DNA of 64,000 bases from the NCBI RefSeq assembly GCF_005871165.1, contig NZ_SWKP01000009.1:1-64000 (forward strand), written 5' to 3'. The position numbers and the translations under genes are program-made. Shown in pieces: positions 36,447 through 45,735 of this stretch. Source of the stretch: Maricaulis alexandrii. GTDB lineage: Bacteria > Pseudomonadota > Alphaproteobacteria > Caulobacterales > Maricaulaceae. Position 1 is the first letter of the stretch. Every line of letters starts with the position of its first letter. The notes below the pieces were generated by a model. That model was not told where the DNA came from and made no database searches. It was given only the letters and a program-made list of their open reading frames with translations.

Positions 36447-37508
36447 ATGAAGTCTGCCATCTCCCTCGCCGCCGCCGGCGTCCTCGCCGGCCTGCTGGCC
36501 GCCTGCTCCCCCTCCACGTCCGAGACGGGAGAGACCGGTGCCAGTGATGCGCCCCGGGTGGTGAATGTGTATTCCGCGCGCCACTATCGCAGTGACGCCG
36601 CCGTCTATGCCGCCTTCACCGAAACCACCGGGATCGAAATCAATCTGATCGAGGCCAGTGGTGACCAGCTGATCGAGCGCGTCCGCGCCGACGGTGCCCG
36701 CAGCCCGGCCGACGTCATCATCACGGTCGACGCCGCCCGCCTGCACCGGGCCGAGGAAGCCGGCCTGTTTGCGCAAACCGACTTCTCCGAATTCGCCGCC
36801 GGTGTGCCGGACTATCTCATCGACCCGGACGGCTACTGGATCGGTTTCGCCAAGCGTTCGCGCGTGATCGCCTACTCGAACCAGCGCGTCCAGCCGGGCG
36901 AGATCACCACCTATGAAGACCTCGCCGATCCGCGCTGGGAAGGCCGGGTTTGCGTGCGCGAGAGCGGCAATGCCTATAACCAGTCCCTGCTCGCCTCCAT
37001 CATCGCCCGCTCGGGCGAAGAGGCCGCGGAAGCCTGGGCCGCCGGCATTGTCAGCAACATGGCCCGCGCCCCGCAGGGCGGTGACATCACCCAGATCATC
37101 GGCGTCGCCGCCGGCGATTGCGATGTAGCCATCACCAACCACTATTACTATGCGCTGATGACCCAGTCCGGTGACGTTGCCAACCGCGCCGCCGCCGACG
37201 CCGTCACCCTGCTCTTCCCGAACCAGGAAACGTCCGGCGCGCACGTGAACATTTCCGGTGCCGGGATCGCGGTGAATGCGCCACACCCGGACGAGGCCCG
37301 TGAACTGATCGCCTTCCTGTTCAGCGATGAGGCCCAGCGCATGTTCGCCGAAATGACCAATGAGATCCCGGTCATGCCCGAAGCGGAATGGGAGAACCCG
37401 ACCCTGGACGCGATGATGCCCTTCGTCGCGGACGAGCGGAATGTCTCCGAACTGGGCGACCATAACGCCACCGCCCAGCGCATTTTCGACCGCGTCGGCT
37501 GGCAATAG
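36447..37508 (+). CDS. fbpA: Iron(III) ABC transporter substrate-binding lipoprotein
   Basis: The 353-residue protein captures ferric iron in the periplasm for the following permease. A lipoprotein signal is visible (MKSAISLAAAGVLAGLLAAC, cysteine at 20). VVNVYSARHYRSDAAVYAAF opens the fold, and NHYYYALM contains the tandem tyrosines that coordinate Fe(III) in FbpA/FutA proteins. The stop overlaps the next start by one base (TAGTG). The 274-bp gap to tRNA-Val holds no gene; an AGAATTCT palindrome at 36391-36398 is the only regulator-like signal. Confidence 0.92.
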   Translation: MKSAISLAAAGVLAGLLAACSPSTSETGETGASDAPRVVNVYSARHYRSDAAVYAAFTETTGIEINLIEASGDQLIERVRADGARSPADVIITVDAARLHRAEEAGLFAQTDFSEFAAGVPDYLIDPDGYWIGFAKRSRVIAYSNQRVQPGEITTYEDLADPRWEGRVCVRESGNAYNQSLLASIIARSGEEAAEAWAAGIVSNMARAPQGGDITQIIGVAAGDCDVAITNHYYYALMTQSGDVANRAAADAVTLLFPNQETSGAHVNISGAGIAVNAPHPDEARELIAFLFSDEAQRMFAEMTNEIPVMPEAEWENPTLDAMMPFVADERNVSELGDHNATAQRIFDRVGWQ

Positions 37509-39133
37509 TGACGGCGGGCGCACACAAGGGGGTCTGGCCGGATCGCGCAACCGCGTTGGCGATCCTGGCTGCCCTTGTGTGCGCCGCTCCGGTCTTTGCC
37601 GTCGCCTGGATCGCCCTGACCGGGCAGAGCGATGACTATCTTCTCCACCTCGCCCGCACCCGCCTGCCCGTCTATCTGATCTATTCCGCCTATGTCGGAC
37701 TGGTCGCCGCAGGAGGCGCCGCCCTGATCGGGACCGGTCTGGGCTGGCTGATCGCGCGAACCGAATTTCCCGGTCGCAAACTCTTCTCCTGGGTGCTGAT
37801 CCTGCCCCTCGCCGTACCGGCCTATGTCGCCGCCTATGCCTGGCTGGACCTGTCCCAGGCCGGCGGTCCACTGCACAGCTGGACGGGGGGTCTCTTCCCG
37901 ACCGTGCGCGGCGGCTGGGGCTCGGGCCTGATGTTTGCCCTGGTCCTCTATCCCTATATCTTCCTGCTCGCGCGCGACGCCTTCACCGGCCAGTCCGCCG
38001 ACGCCTACAATGCCGCCCGTACACTGGGAGCCGGGCCGCTGAGCGCCTTCTGGCGCACCTCCCTGCCCATGGCCCGTCCGGCCCTCGCCGCCGGTGTCGC
38101 CCTGGTGATGATGGAGAGCCTCGCCGATTACGGCACGGTCTCCTATCTGGGCGCCCCCACGCTTTCCATCGGCCTGATCCGGGCCTGGAGCGGGGCCGGC
38201 TCGCTGGTCGATGCGGCGCGCCTCTCCTTGATCCTCGTGGCGATCGCCCTGGTCGTGTTCAGCCTGGAGCGCATGCAGCGCCGCCGCGCCCGCACGACGG
38301 CCGCCTCCGGCAAGCACAAGCCCGCTCCGCGGCTCGAACTGACCGGCTGGAAGGCCGGGCTTGCGACGCTGGCCTGCCTGACCCCGCTCGCACTGGGCCT
38401 CATCATCCCGCTGACCCGGCTGGCCTGGCTGGCGCTCAATGAACTGCCCGCCACCGGGCTGGTCGCCGCCACCTTCCACAGCCTCACCCTGGCCTCCATC
38501 AGCGCCGTCTGCGCCGCCATTCTCGGCATGGCCACGGCCTATGCCCTGCGCGGCGGCCGGGTGATGGCGACCGTGTCGGCTCGCGCGGCCGGACTGGGCT
38601 ATGCCGTCCCGGGCGCCGTGGCCGCCGTCGGCGTGATCGCCATCCTGTCGGGCACGCAGGGCCTGATCGACCCGGCCTGGCAATCCCTGACCGGCGAGGT
38701 TTTCCCGATCCTGCTGACCGGCGGCGCCGCGGCCCTGATCTTTGCCTATCTCTCCCGCTTTGCCGCCGCCGCCATCGGCCCGTCCGAGGCCGCGCTGGGC
38801 CGGGTGACACCGGCGCTGGATGGCGCTGCCCGGACGCTGGGCGCCGGCTCACGGGAAAGATTGTGGCGCGTGCACTGGCCGCTGATTGCCGCAGGCGTCA
38901 GCTCGGCCGGCCTTCTGGTCTTTGTCGAAGTGCTCAAGGAATTGCCGGCAACGATGATCCTGCGGCCGTTCAACTACGACACGCTGGCCATCATCGCGCA
39001 CAATTACGCGGCCGATGAGCGACTCGGCGAGGCGGCACTGCCCTCCCTCCTCATCCCGCTGGTCGCCCTCATTCCCATGATCTTCGTGGCGCGCTATCTC
39101 TCAAGAACGCGAACGCCTTCGGGGACGGGATGA
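37508..39133 (+). CDS. fbpB: Iron(III) ABC transporter permease, fused duplicate
   Basis: The 541-residue inner-membrane protein has about 12 helices in two tandem permease halves. Each half carries an EAA-type loop (YNAARTLGAGPLSAFWRTSLP in the first; LDGAARTLGAGSRERLWRVH in the second) that contacts the ATPase. This fused form is typical of FbpB/SfuB iron importers. The start is GTG overlapping the fbpA stop by one base; its stop overlaps fbpC by ATGA. The three genes form one tightly coupled operon. Confidence 0.93.
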   Translation: MTAGAHKGVWPDRATALAILAALVCAAPVFAVAWIALTGQSDDYLLHLARTRLPVYLIYSAYVGLVAAGGAALIGTGLGWLIARTEFPGRKLFSWVLILPLAVPAYVAAYAWLDLSQAGGPLHSWTGGLFPTVRGGWGSGLMFALVLYPYIFLLARDAFTGQSADAYNAARTLGAGPLSAFWRTSLPMARPALAAGVALVMMESLADYGTVSYLGAPTLSIGLIRAWSGAGSLVDAARLSLILVAIALVVFSLERMQRRRARTTAASGKHKPAPRLELTGWKAGLATLACLTPLALGLIIPLTRLAWLALNELPATGLVAATFHSLTLASISAVCAAILGMATAYALRGGRVMATVSARAAGLGYAVPGAVAAVGVIAILSGTQGLIDPAWQSLTGEVFPILLTGGAAALIFAYLSRFAAAAIGPSEAALGRVTPALDGAARTLGAGSRERLWRVHWPLIAAGVSSAGLLVFVEVLKELPATMILRPFNYDTLAIIAHNYAADERLGEAALPSLLIPLVALIPMIFVARYLSRTRTPSGTG

Positions 39134-40173
39134 GCCAAACGCAGACAGTGTTGAGCGTACGCGGTGCCCAGCGCCGCTATGTGAAGAAGGGTCAGGCCGC
39201 CCTGGCCTCGGCCGATCTCGACCTGCATGCGGGCCGGATCACCGCCCTGCTCGGCCCCTCCGGCAGCGGCAAATCCACCCTCCTGCGCGCGATTGCCGGC
39301 CTGGAGCGTCTCGATGGCGGGGAAATCCGCCTCGGTGACACAGTGTGGAGCGGCCACGGGGCCCATATCCCGCCGGAAACGCGCCGTGTCGGCATGGTGT
39401 TCCAGGATTACGCCCTCTTCCCGCATCTGGACGCCCTGTCCAATGTCGCCTTCGGCCTGAAGGGCAAGGATGCGAAGGACATCGCCCAGGCGCAGCTGGA
39501 AGCCGCCGAGCTGGGCCACAAGGCCAAGGCTTTCCCGCATGAACTCTCCGGCGGCGAGCAACAGCGCGTCGCCCTGGCGCGCGCCCTGGCGCCGTCTCCG
39601 GCCGTGGTCCTGCTGGACGAACCCTTCTCCGGTCTCGACCGCCGCCTGCGCCACGAGCTGCGCGACCGCACCGTCCAGACCCTCAAGGCTGCCGGTGCCA
39701 CCGCCATGATCGTCACCCATGATGCCGAAGAGGCCATGGCCGTCGCCGACGAGCTGGCCCTGATGGATGCCGGCCGCGTCATCCAGACCGGCACGCCGGA
39801 CGAGGTCTGGATGCGTCCGGTCAGCGCCGTGGCCGCCCGGCTGCTGGGCGATGTGGAGATCATCGAAAGCACGGTCGAGACCGGCCGGGCCGATACGCCT
39901 TTCGGGGCCGTGGATGCCCACGGGTTCGACGAGGGCGAAACCGTCCACGCCCTGATCCGACCGCAAGCCTTCGGCCTGTCGCTGGCGGAGGATGGCACTT
40001 TTACGATCACGCGCCGCCGTTCGGCCGGCACGCATCTGGTCTTCGAGTTTGCCCCGGCAGAGGGCGGCGACACGCACTGGCATGCGCACACGGCCTCGCC
40101 CTCACCGCTCCATGAAGGGGACCGGGTCAGTGTCTCGCTGGACCCCGCCTATCTCAGCGTCGTCCGGCGCTAA
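39130..40173 (+). CDS. fbpC: Iron(III) ABC transporter ATP-binding protein
   Basis: The 347-residue ATPase powers the importer. It has Walker A GPSGSGKST, Q-loop VFQDYALFPHL, signature LSGGEQQRVALARAL, Walker B VVLLDEPFSGLD and the H-loop IVTHDAEEAM. A C-terminal TOBE-like regulatory domain (~residues 240-347) is present, as in FbpC. The start overlaps fbpB by 4 bp (ATGA). A related polyamine or thiosulfate importer is unlikely given the FbpA-type binding protein. Confidence 0.93.
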   Translation: MSQTQTVLSVRGAQRRYVKKGQAALASADLDLHAGRITALLGPSGSGKSTLLRAIAGLERLDGGEIRLGDTVWSGHGAHIPPETRRVGMVFQDYALFPHLDALSNVAFGLKGKDAKDIAQAQLEAAELGHKAKAFPHELSGGEQQRVALARALAPSPAVVLLDEPFSGLDRRLRHELRDRTVQTLKAAGATAMIVTHDAEEAMAVADELALMDAGRVIQTGTPDEVWMRPVSAVAARLLGDVEIIESTVETGRADTPFGAVDAHGFDEGETVHALIRPQAFGLSLAEDGTFTITRRRSAGTHLVFEFAPAEGGDTHWHAHTASPSPLHEGDRVSVSLDPAYLSVVRR

Positions 40174-40202
40174 ACAGTCCGGGCCAGTATTCGGGGGAAA
40201 TC

Positions 40203-40787
40203 ATGGCTTTCATCGCGGCGATCCAGCACAATCTGAAAAACCTGACGAATTTCAGGGGGCGTGAGACAGCGGGGATCTACTGGCCCTATGCGGGCCTGGT
40301 CCTCGGCTTGATCCTCCTTGTCAGCATGATCGGCATGGCCGCCAGCTTCGGCGGCATGATCGAAGACATCGAAGCCCTGGCGGCCGAAAACCCCGACGCT
40401 GTTCATATCGAGCGCTCGCCCGGGCATTACTCGGCGACCATCGCGCCAGGCTCCGGCGTCATGCCGGACGTTTCGGCGATTTTCATCCCGATGGGTGTGT
40501 CCGTCTTCATCGGCGCGCTTCTGCTCGCGGCGGCAACGACGCGGCGCCTGCATGATCGCGGTCTGACCGGTTTCCTGGCCCTGGCGCCCGTGGCCCTCCT
40601 GTTTTCAGGTATGGCGATCTTCTCGATCCTGTTCAGCCAATTCGACACTGGCGAGCCCGATTTGCGTCTGTTCGCCGCAGGGTTCGTGAACAATATCGCC
40701 TACCTGCTCTGTCTGGTGCTTCTCCTGGTCCAGCTGGCCGGGGCCAGCACGACCAAACCCACCAAGCACGGCCCGATCCCCGACTGA
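40203..40787 (+). CDS. DUF805 family membrane protein
   Basis: The 194-residue protein fits DUF805: a first segment LKNLTNFRGRETAGIYWPYA, four hydrophobic helices and the family motif TTRRLHDRGLTGF. The insert between the first two helices (residues ~55-90) is long and acidic. Function is unknown. It starts 29 bp after fbpC and shares the bidirectional terminator beyond it, so it may be the fourth gene of the iron operon, or only a neighbour. Confidence 0.88.
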   Translation: MAFIAAIQHNLKNLTNFRGRETAGIYWPYAGLVLGLILLVSMIGMAASFGGMIEDIEALAAENPDAVHIERSPGHYSATIAPGSGVMPDVSAIFIPMGVSVFIGALLLAAATTRRLHDRGLTGFLALAPVALLFSGMAIFSILFSQFDTGEPDLRLFAAGFVNNIAYLLCLVLLLVQLAGASTTKPTKHGPIPD

Positions 40788-40796
40788 TCAGCGCAC

Positions 40797-40832
40797 AAAC
40801 AAAAACCCCGCCTCAATGAGGCGGGGTTTTCG
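40797..40832. terminator. Bidirectional rho-independent terminator
   Basis: CCCCGCCTC (40806-40814) pairs perfectly with GAGGCGGGG (40818-40826) around AAT. TTTT follows on the plus strand and TTTTTGTTT on the minus strand. It sits between the convergent DUF805 and amino-acid dehydrogenase genes and can end both transcripts. Confidence 0.92.
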
Positions 40833-40855
40833 GTTTCAGCGTCTGCCGGAATGGG

Positions 40856-41929
40856 CTAGGCCACTTTCGACAGTTTCGCAGCGCGCTTTTCCTCGATGCG
40901 CTGGCGAGCGAGCTCGTCGGCGATGAGGTTGGAGGGGCGGCCCTGGTCGGCGGACAGGTCAAGGATTTCGCCCAGCGTGGCTTCCAGACCGTCCAGCTTG
41001 CCCTTGACCCAGGCCGGATCGAAATCACCGGCAATCTCGCCCATCACATTGATGATGCCGCCGGCATTGATGACATAGTCCGGCGCGTAGATCTTGCCGC
41101 GCTTGAGGACTTCCTCACCCATTTCGCGGGTGGCGAGCTGGTTGTTCGCGGCACCGGCAATGATCTTCGCCTTGATGCGGTCGATCGTGTCCCTGTTGAT
41201 CACGGCACCCAGCGCACACGGGGCGAAAATGTCGACATCCTGGTCGTAGATCTCGTCCAGGCCGACAATCGTGGCGCCGTATTCGGCCTTCAGCTTGTCC
41301 AGACCGTCCTGGTTGATGTCGGTGATGAAGAGATCGGCACCCGCCTTGGCCAGATGGCCGGCGAGATAGGTGCCGACATGGCCCGAGGCGCCCTGGATGG
41401 CGACTTTCACGCCATTGAGGTCGCGCTTGCCCAGACCGCGCTCGGCGCAGACCTGGATGCCGCGGAACACGCCGTCAGCGGTCACCGGCGACGGGTCGCC
41501 CGACGCCGCCTTGCCTTCCGGCAGACCGACGACGTACTCGGTGGAGCGGCGCACGGCCATCATGTCATCGGGGCTGACGCCGACATCCTCGGCGGTCGTG
41601 TACTGGCCGTTGAGGCTTTCCACGGCGCGGCCGAAGGCCTCGAACAGGGCCTGGCGGTCAAAGGCGCCTTCCGGCTTCATGATGACGGATTTGCCGCCGC
41701 CGATCGGCAGGTCGGCCATGATATTCTTGTAGCTCATCCCCTGGGACAGACGCAGCACGTCGGTCAGGGCGGCCTCGGAATTGGGATAGGACCACATGCG
41801 GCAACCACCGCAGGCCGGACCGCTGGCCGTCGAGTGGACACCGATGATGGCTTTCAACCCGGTGACCTCGTCGGTCGCGAACAGAACTTTCTCGTGATTG
41901 TCGAAAGACGGATGCTCGAGAACACTCAT
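40856..41929 (-). CDS. Glu/Leu/Phe/Val dehydrogenase family protein (leucine dehydrogenase-like)
   Basis: These NAD-dependent enzymes oxidatively deaminate amino acids to 2-oxo acids. The 357-residue protein has the catalytic segment GGCRMWSYPNSEAALTDVLR, the lysines of MSYKNIMADLPIGGGKSVI, the GDPSPVTADGVFRGI junction and a Rossmann domain GASGHVGTYLAGHLAKAGA. The size favours Leu/Phe/Val dehydrogenases over GDH. ATG 41929 is chosen because AAGGG is 10 bases before it; ATG 41938 is an alternative. Substrate cannot be fixed from sequence. Confidence 0.9.
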   Translation of the reverse strand: MSVLEHPSFDNHEKVLFATDEVTGLKAIIGVHSTASGPACGGCRMWSYPNSEAALTDVLRLSQGMSYKNIMADLPIGGGKSVIMKPEGAFDRQALFEAFGRAVESLNGQYTTAEDVGVSPDDMMAVRRSTEYVVGLPEGKAASGDPSPVTADGVFRGIQVCAERGLGKRDLNGVKVAIQGASGHVGTYLAGHLAKAGADLFITDINQDGLDKLKAEYGATIVGLDEIYDQDVDIFAPCALGAVINRDTIDRIKAKIIAGAANNQLATREMGEEVLKRGKIYAPDYVINAGGIINVMGEIAGDFDPAWVKGKLDGLEATLGEILDLSADQGRPSNLIADELARQRIEEKRAAKLSKVA

Positions 41930-42036
41930 TACAGGCATACCCTTTTGAAGCGATGGCAGAGATGTCTGCGAAATCGGCGCTGGAATACCCTTTCACGAGC
42001 TTCCGTTCAAGCGCTCTAAACCGCCCCAAATCGGGT

Positions 42037-42627
42037 TCATGATAACATTTCTTCAATGCGGCATCGCAGCATCGGGAGAATTTTTGCCTCAAACCAGGGG
42101 TTTTTGCGAATCCAGGCATTATTTCGCCAGGAGGGGTGCGGCAGGGGCAGGAATTCCGGCGCATAATTCATTGCATTCCGGACCGTCTCGGTGAGTGTCT
42201 TGTGCATGCGCGAACCGAGGTGATAGCGCTGGGAATACTGGCCGACCAGCAGGGTCAGGCCGACGCGCGGCAGGGCCGCCCTCACCCGATTTTGCCAGAG
42301 CGGCGCGCATTCCCGGCGCGGCGGCAAATCCCCGCCTTTGGCGTCCAGGCCAGGAAAGCAGAAGCCCATCGGCGCAATCGCGATCCGGCTTTCATCATAG
42401 AACGTGTCTTCATCCACCCCCATCCAGTCGCGCAAACGGTCGCCGGAGGGATCGGTGAAAGGTTTGCCGGAGGCATGGACGCGCGTGCCCGGTGCCTGGC
42501 CGACAATCAGGATGCGCGCCGTCGCGGACGCCCGGATCACCGGACGCGGTTCATGGGGCAGCGCCGCGGCGCAATGCCGGCAGGCGCGAATCTCGGCGAG
42601 AAGCGGGTCGAGATCAGGCGCGGCCAA
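42037..42627 (-). CDS. Uracil-DNA glycosylase superfamily protein
   Basis: The 196-residue protein has the UDG fold: ILIVGQAPGTRVHASGKPFT (motif 1), FCFPGLDAKGGDLPP, LLVGQYSQRYHL and LPLPHPSWRNN (motif 2 with the catalytic-type HPS). A four-cysteine cluster is not obvious, since only one CRHC pair is seen near residue 16, so it may be a divergent branch without Fe-S. The start is TTG 42627, overlapping the DUF3253 stop by 14 bp. It likely removes damaged bases, but substrate is unknown. Confidence 0.85.
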   Translation of the reverse strand: MAAPDLDPLLAEIRACRHCAAALPHEPRPVIRASATARILIVGQAPGTRVHASGKPFTDPSGDRLRDWMGVDEDTFYDESRIAIAPMGFCFPGLDAKGGDLPPRRECAPLWQNRVRAALPRVGLTLLVGQYSQRYHLGSRMHKTLTETVRNAMNYAPEFLPLPHPSWRNNAWIRKNPWFEAKILPMLRCRIEEMLS

Positions 42628-42871
42628 TGCGCCAGACGCCTTTGAAATTCTCCGGATCCTCGACCGGCTTGCCCTTGCGCAGGATCGTCACCTTGCCCGC
42701 AACCGCCAGCCGGATCGCGGCCTGGCGGACATGGCCGAATTTGCGGTTGAAGCGTTCCGGATCAATCGCCTTGGCGACATCCGCCGGCGAGATGGAACGG
42801 CCTTCAGGGGCCTCGGACACCAGTTTCAGGATGGCCGCTTCAATGGGATCAATACCGGTGTCTTCGCTCAT
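42614..42871 (-). CDS. DUF3253 domain protein
   Basis: The 85-residue protein contains the DUF3253 pattern: an N-terminal helix IEAAILKLVSEAPEGRSISP, ADVAKAIDPE and RQAAIRLAVAGKVTILRKGK. It looks like a winged-helix-type fold. Function is unknown. It overlaps the UDG-like gene by 14 bp and lies 9 bp after the thioesterase gene, so all three are probably cotranscribed. Confidence 0.85.
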   Translation of the reverse strand: MSEDTGIDPIEAAILKLVSEAPEGRSISPADVAKAIDPERFNRKFGHVRQAAIRLAVAGKVTILRKGKPVEDPENFKGVWRIGRA

Positions 42872-42880
42872 GGCTCTCTC

Positions 42881-43312
42881 TTACGCCTTGGTGGGCGGCA
42901 GGGAATACGTTGCATGGGCCTGTGCGATCAACTCCCCTGTCTCAACCGAGGTGATGTCACAATCGGTGACCGCCAGCCGCTTGCCCAGTTTCAGCAGGCG
43001 GCAATGGCCGATCACGGCGCCCGGCGGGGCCTTGCGCAGGAAGTTGATGGAGAGATTGGTCGTGACCGCCAGGGCCTGCTCGCCGACATGGCCCAGGATC
43101 ACGGCATAGGCAGCGAAATCGGCCAGGGTGAAGAGGGTCGGCCCGTTCACCGTGCCGCCGGGGCGGAGATTGTTCTGGCCCGCTTCCTGGGTCACCTCCG
43201 CCCAGCCCGGCGTGATCGATTTGATCCCCAGGCCGCCGGAACTCCAGGCGGGAAACACCTCATCCAGATAGGCGGTCACCTGTTCTGCCGTCATCACGAC
43301 CGAGTGGTCCAT
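42881..43312 (-). CDS. PaaI-family (hotdog) thioesterase
   Basis: The 143-residue hotdog-fold protein fits PaaI-type acyl-CoA thioesterases: LRPGGTVNGPTLFTLADFAAY holds the characteristic glycine-rich turn and catalytic D/N region, then TTNLSINFLRKAPPGAVIGH. Substrate acyl-CoA is unknown. It is the first gene of a likely operon with DUF3253 and UDG. It is divergent from the acyltransferase gene. Confidence 0.9.
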   Translation of the reverse strand: MDHSVVMTAEQVTAYLDEVFPAWSSGGLGIKSITPGWAEVTQEAGQNNLRPGGTVNGPTLFTLADFAAYAVILGHVGEQALAVTTNLSINFLRKAPPGAVIGHCRLLKLGKRLAVTDCDITSVETGELIAQAHATYSLPPTKA

Positions 43313-43445
43313 ATCATCCCTCCGCGGCGCCCGGCCTGCACGGGAACCGAGACAGGCGGCGCATGTTATTGTCTGATTGCGCTCAGCATTCCTGCCGCGC
43401 CTGCCCGCGGCAAGCCCTAAAACCAGACGCTGAACGGACCCACGG

Positions 43446-44168
43446 ATGCGCCGCGACCACCGCCCCTATTGGATGCACAAGGCCTGGGAAGGTTTCGAGA
43501 ATGCCTGGGCGCGGCATTTCCTGGCACCGCATTTCGACGCGATCGGCGTGGATCCGAAGTTCGTCCTGCCTTGGCATGTCGAGGTGTTCGGCCCCAACAT
43601 CACCGCCGGCGAGCGCATCCATGTCGTCGCCACGGCCGCCGATCCGGTGCGCCTGACCGTCTGGGCGCCGCAAACCCAGGCGGGCCGGATCACCCTGGGC
43701 AGCCATGTCTTTCTGGCGCCGGGCACGAAGCTTCTGGCCGCCGGCTCCATCGAGCTGGGCGATGACTGCCTGATCGCCAATCGCGTGACGATCAGTGATT
43801 GCGACTGGCACTCCATCCATGACCGCGTCGACCCGCAGCCGGACTGGAAACCGGTCAAGCTGGAACGCAATGTCTGGATCGGCGATGGCGCCTATGTCGG
43901 CAAGGGCGTGACGATTGGCGAGCATTCCGTCGTCGGCGCCCGCTCGGTCGTGGTGAAGGATGTCGAGCCGTACACCATTGTCGCGGGCAATCCGGCCAAG
44001 GTGATCCGCCGCATCGATCCGGACGAACCCATGCGCGCGCGCAGCGACATGTTCGCCGACCCGGCGGGCATGGACCGTTTCTTCGACACGGCCTACCGGC
44101 AGAGCCTCAAGGGCAATTCCACGCTGGGCTGGCTGCGCTCGCGGCTGTTTCCGCGGCGCGGGGATTAG
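43446..44168 (+). CDS. Left-handed beta-helix acyltransferase (CatB/WcaF type)
   Basis: The 240-residue protein contains hexapeptide repeats (ITLGSHVFLAPGTKLLAAGS; IELGDDCLIANRVTISDCDW; KGVTIGEHSVVGARSVVVKD) and the C-terminal VAGNPAKVIRRI signature of acetyl-CoA-dependent O-acetyltransferases. The histidine in DCDWHSIHD may be catalytic. The N-terminal ~75 residues are unusual and include WEGFENAWARHFLAPHF. The acceptor is unknown; cell-surface sugars are the usual target. Its stop overlaps the convergent CNT gene by 4 bp. Confidence 0.88.
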   Translation: MRRDHRPYWMHKAWEGFENAWARHFLAPHFDAIGVDPKFVLPWHVEVFGPNITAGERIHVVATAADPVRLTVWAPQTQAGRITLGSHVFLAPGTKLLAAGSIELGDDCLIANRVTISDCDWHSIHDRVDPQPDWKPVKLERNVWIGDGAYVGKGVTIGEHSVVGARSVVVKDVEPYTIVAGNPAKVIRRIDPDEPMRARSDMFADPAGMDRFFDTAYRQSLKGNSTLGWLRSRLFPRRGD

Positions 44169-45442
44169 CCGAACAAGCCCTGCGGCAGCGCACCGACAGC
44201 CGCACCTGTCATCAGCGTGGCCAGCGTGCCGGAGATCAGCGCGCGGGGAGCGAGCTGCAGGATGTCTTCACGGCGCGACGGGGCGATGGCGACGAGGCCG
44301 CCGGTCAGGATGCCGACCGAGGAGAAGTTGGCGAAGCCGCACACGGCATAGGTCATGATCAGTCGCGAACGGTCGGACAGGGCATCGCCGGTGAGGGCGA
44401 GCTGGTCATAGGCATAGACCTCGTTCAGCGCGGTCTTGAGCCCCATGATGGAACCGGCCGTGGTCGCCTCGCTCCAGGGGATGCCCGCCAGCCAGACAAT
44501 CGGCGCGAACAGCCAGCCCAGGATGCGGTCGGCCGTCAGCGGGCCGCCGAACACGTCCGGGAAGAGACCCAGAAGCACATTCACCAGCGCGACCAGCGAG
44601 GTGAAGACCAGCAGCATGAAGATGATGTTGAAATAGAGCCGGATCCCGTCCGACACGCCCGTGGTCAGCGCGTCCATGGAGGAGTGGTAGATCTGGGTCG
44701 GGACCTTTTCCTTCAGCCGGTGCTGCTCGCCCTGCGGTTCCGCCGGCATCATGATGCGGGACAGAAGAACGGCGGCGGGCACGGAGATCAGCGAGGCGGT
44801 GAAGATATGGCCGGCCGCGCCATCGATCACGTCGGAAAGCTGGCTGACATAGAGCGCCATCACCGAACCGGCCACGGTGGAGAAGCCCACCGTCATGATC
44901 AGGAAGAGGTCCGAACGGGTCATGTCCGGCAGGCGCGGCCGGATCAGGACCGGGCTTTCCGTCATGCCCAGGAAGATATTGGCAGCGGCGCCCAGGCTGG
45001 CCGAACCGGACAGGTTCAGCAGGCGCTGGAAGGCATAGGCAAAGCCGCGCACCAGGACTTCGAGGATCCGCCAGCGCCACAACAGGGCCGACAGGGCGGA
45101 CAGGACGATGACCATGGGCAGAGCCTGGAAGGCAAAGAGGAAACCGGAGCCTCCCGCCGGATCGCTCTCCCAGGGCGCTTCACTGCCGGCCAGATATCCG
45201 AAAACGAATTGTGCGCCCTCATTGGTCACCTCCTGCAGCACGGCGACGACACCGGTGAGCGAGGCCAGAAAGGCGCGGAAGGGCGGCAAGGCGTAAAGCA
45301 GCCAGGCGATCAGCAATTGCAGACCGATGGCACCAGCAAACAGGAGGACCGGGAATTTTTTCTTCGGGCTGAGCAGCCAGGCAATGCCTGCAAGCGCAAA
45401 AAGGCCCACAAAGCTGCGGGCCTGCAGCAGAAGATCGTCCAT
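44165..45442 (-). CDS. NupC/CNT-family nucleoside transporter
   Basis: The 425-residue inner-membrane protein has about ten helices and the CNT signatures: QALPMVIVLSALSALLW, LGMTESPVLIRPRLPDM, GFSTVAGSVMALYVSQL, GGPLTADRILGWLFAPIVWL and CGFANFSSVGILTGGLVAIA. CNT proteins import nucleosides with H+ or Na+. It stands alone, with a divergent promoter region to DUF1289. Nucleoside preference is unknown. Confidence 0.93.
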   Translation of the reverse strand: MDDLLLQARSFVGLFALAGIAWLLSPKKKFPVLLFAGAIGLQLLIAWLLYALPPFRAFLASLTGVVAVLQEVTNEGAQFVFGYLAGSEAPWESDPAGGSGFLFAFQALPMVIVLSALSALLWRWRILEVLVRGFAYAFQRLLNLSGSASLGAAANIFLGMTESPVLIRPRLPDMTRSDLFLIMTVGFSTVAGSVMALYVSQLSDVIDGAAGHIFTASLISVPAAVLLSRIMMPAEPQGEQHRLKEKVPTQIYHSSMDALTTGVSDGIRLYFNIIFMLLVFTSLVALVNVLLGLFPDVFGGPLTADRILGWLFAPIVWLAGIPWSEATTAGSIMGLKTALNEVYAYDQLALTGDALSDRSRLIMTYAVCGFANFSSVGILTGGLVAIAPSRREDILQLAPRALISGTLATLMTGAAVGALPQGLFG

Positions 45443-45539
45443 GGAAGTCCCCAGTCACCGGAAAGCGGGACCTTATTCCGCCTGCCCCCACGGTCGCAAG
45501 CACTTGCCTCAATGCCAGCAGCAGGAAATGCTGCACTGC

Positions 45540-45734
45540 ATGAGCCGCAACCCCGTCAAAACGCCCTGCGTGCAGGTCTGCTTCGTCGATCCGAAAGCCG
45601 GCGTCTGCGTGGGCTGTTTCCGGACGATGGAAGAACTGGGCCGCTGGACGCGCTATACGGATGAGGAGCGGGCCGCGATCATGGCCGCCCTGCCCGGGCG
45701 GGAAGCCGCCTATCGCGATGCGAGGAAAGCCTGA
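45540..45734 (+). CDS. DUF1289 small cysteine-rich protein
   Basis: The 64-residue protein begins MSRNPVKTPCVQVCFVDPKA and has CVGCFRTMEELGRW, giving the four-cysteine CxxxC...CxGC pattern of DUF1289, which probably binds metal. ATG 45540 fits the family start; ATG 45528 is an alternative. The next gene begins two bases after its stop, so it is in operon with the protease-like gene. Function unknown. Confidence 0.88.
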   Translation: MSRNPVKTPCVQVCFVDPKAGVCVGCFRTMEELGRWTRYTDEERAAIMAALPGREAAYRDARKA

Positions 45735-45735
45735 C

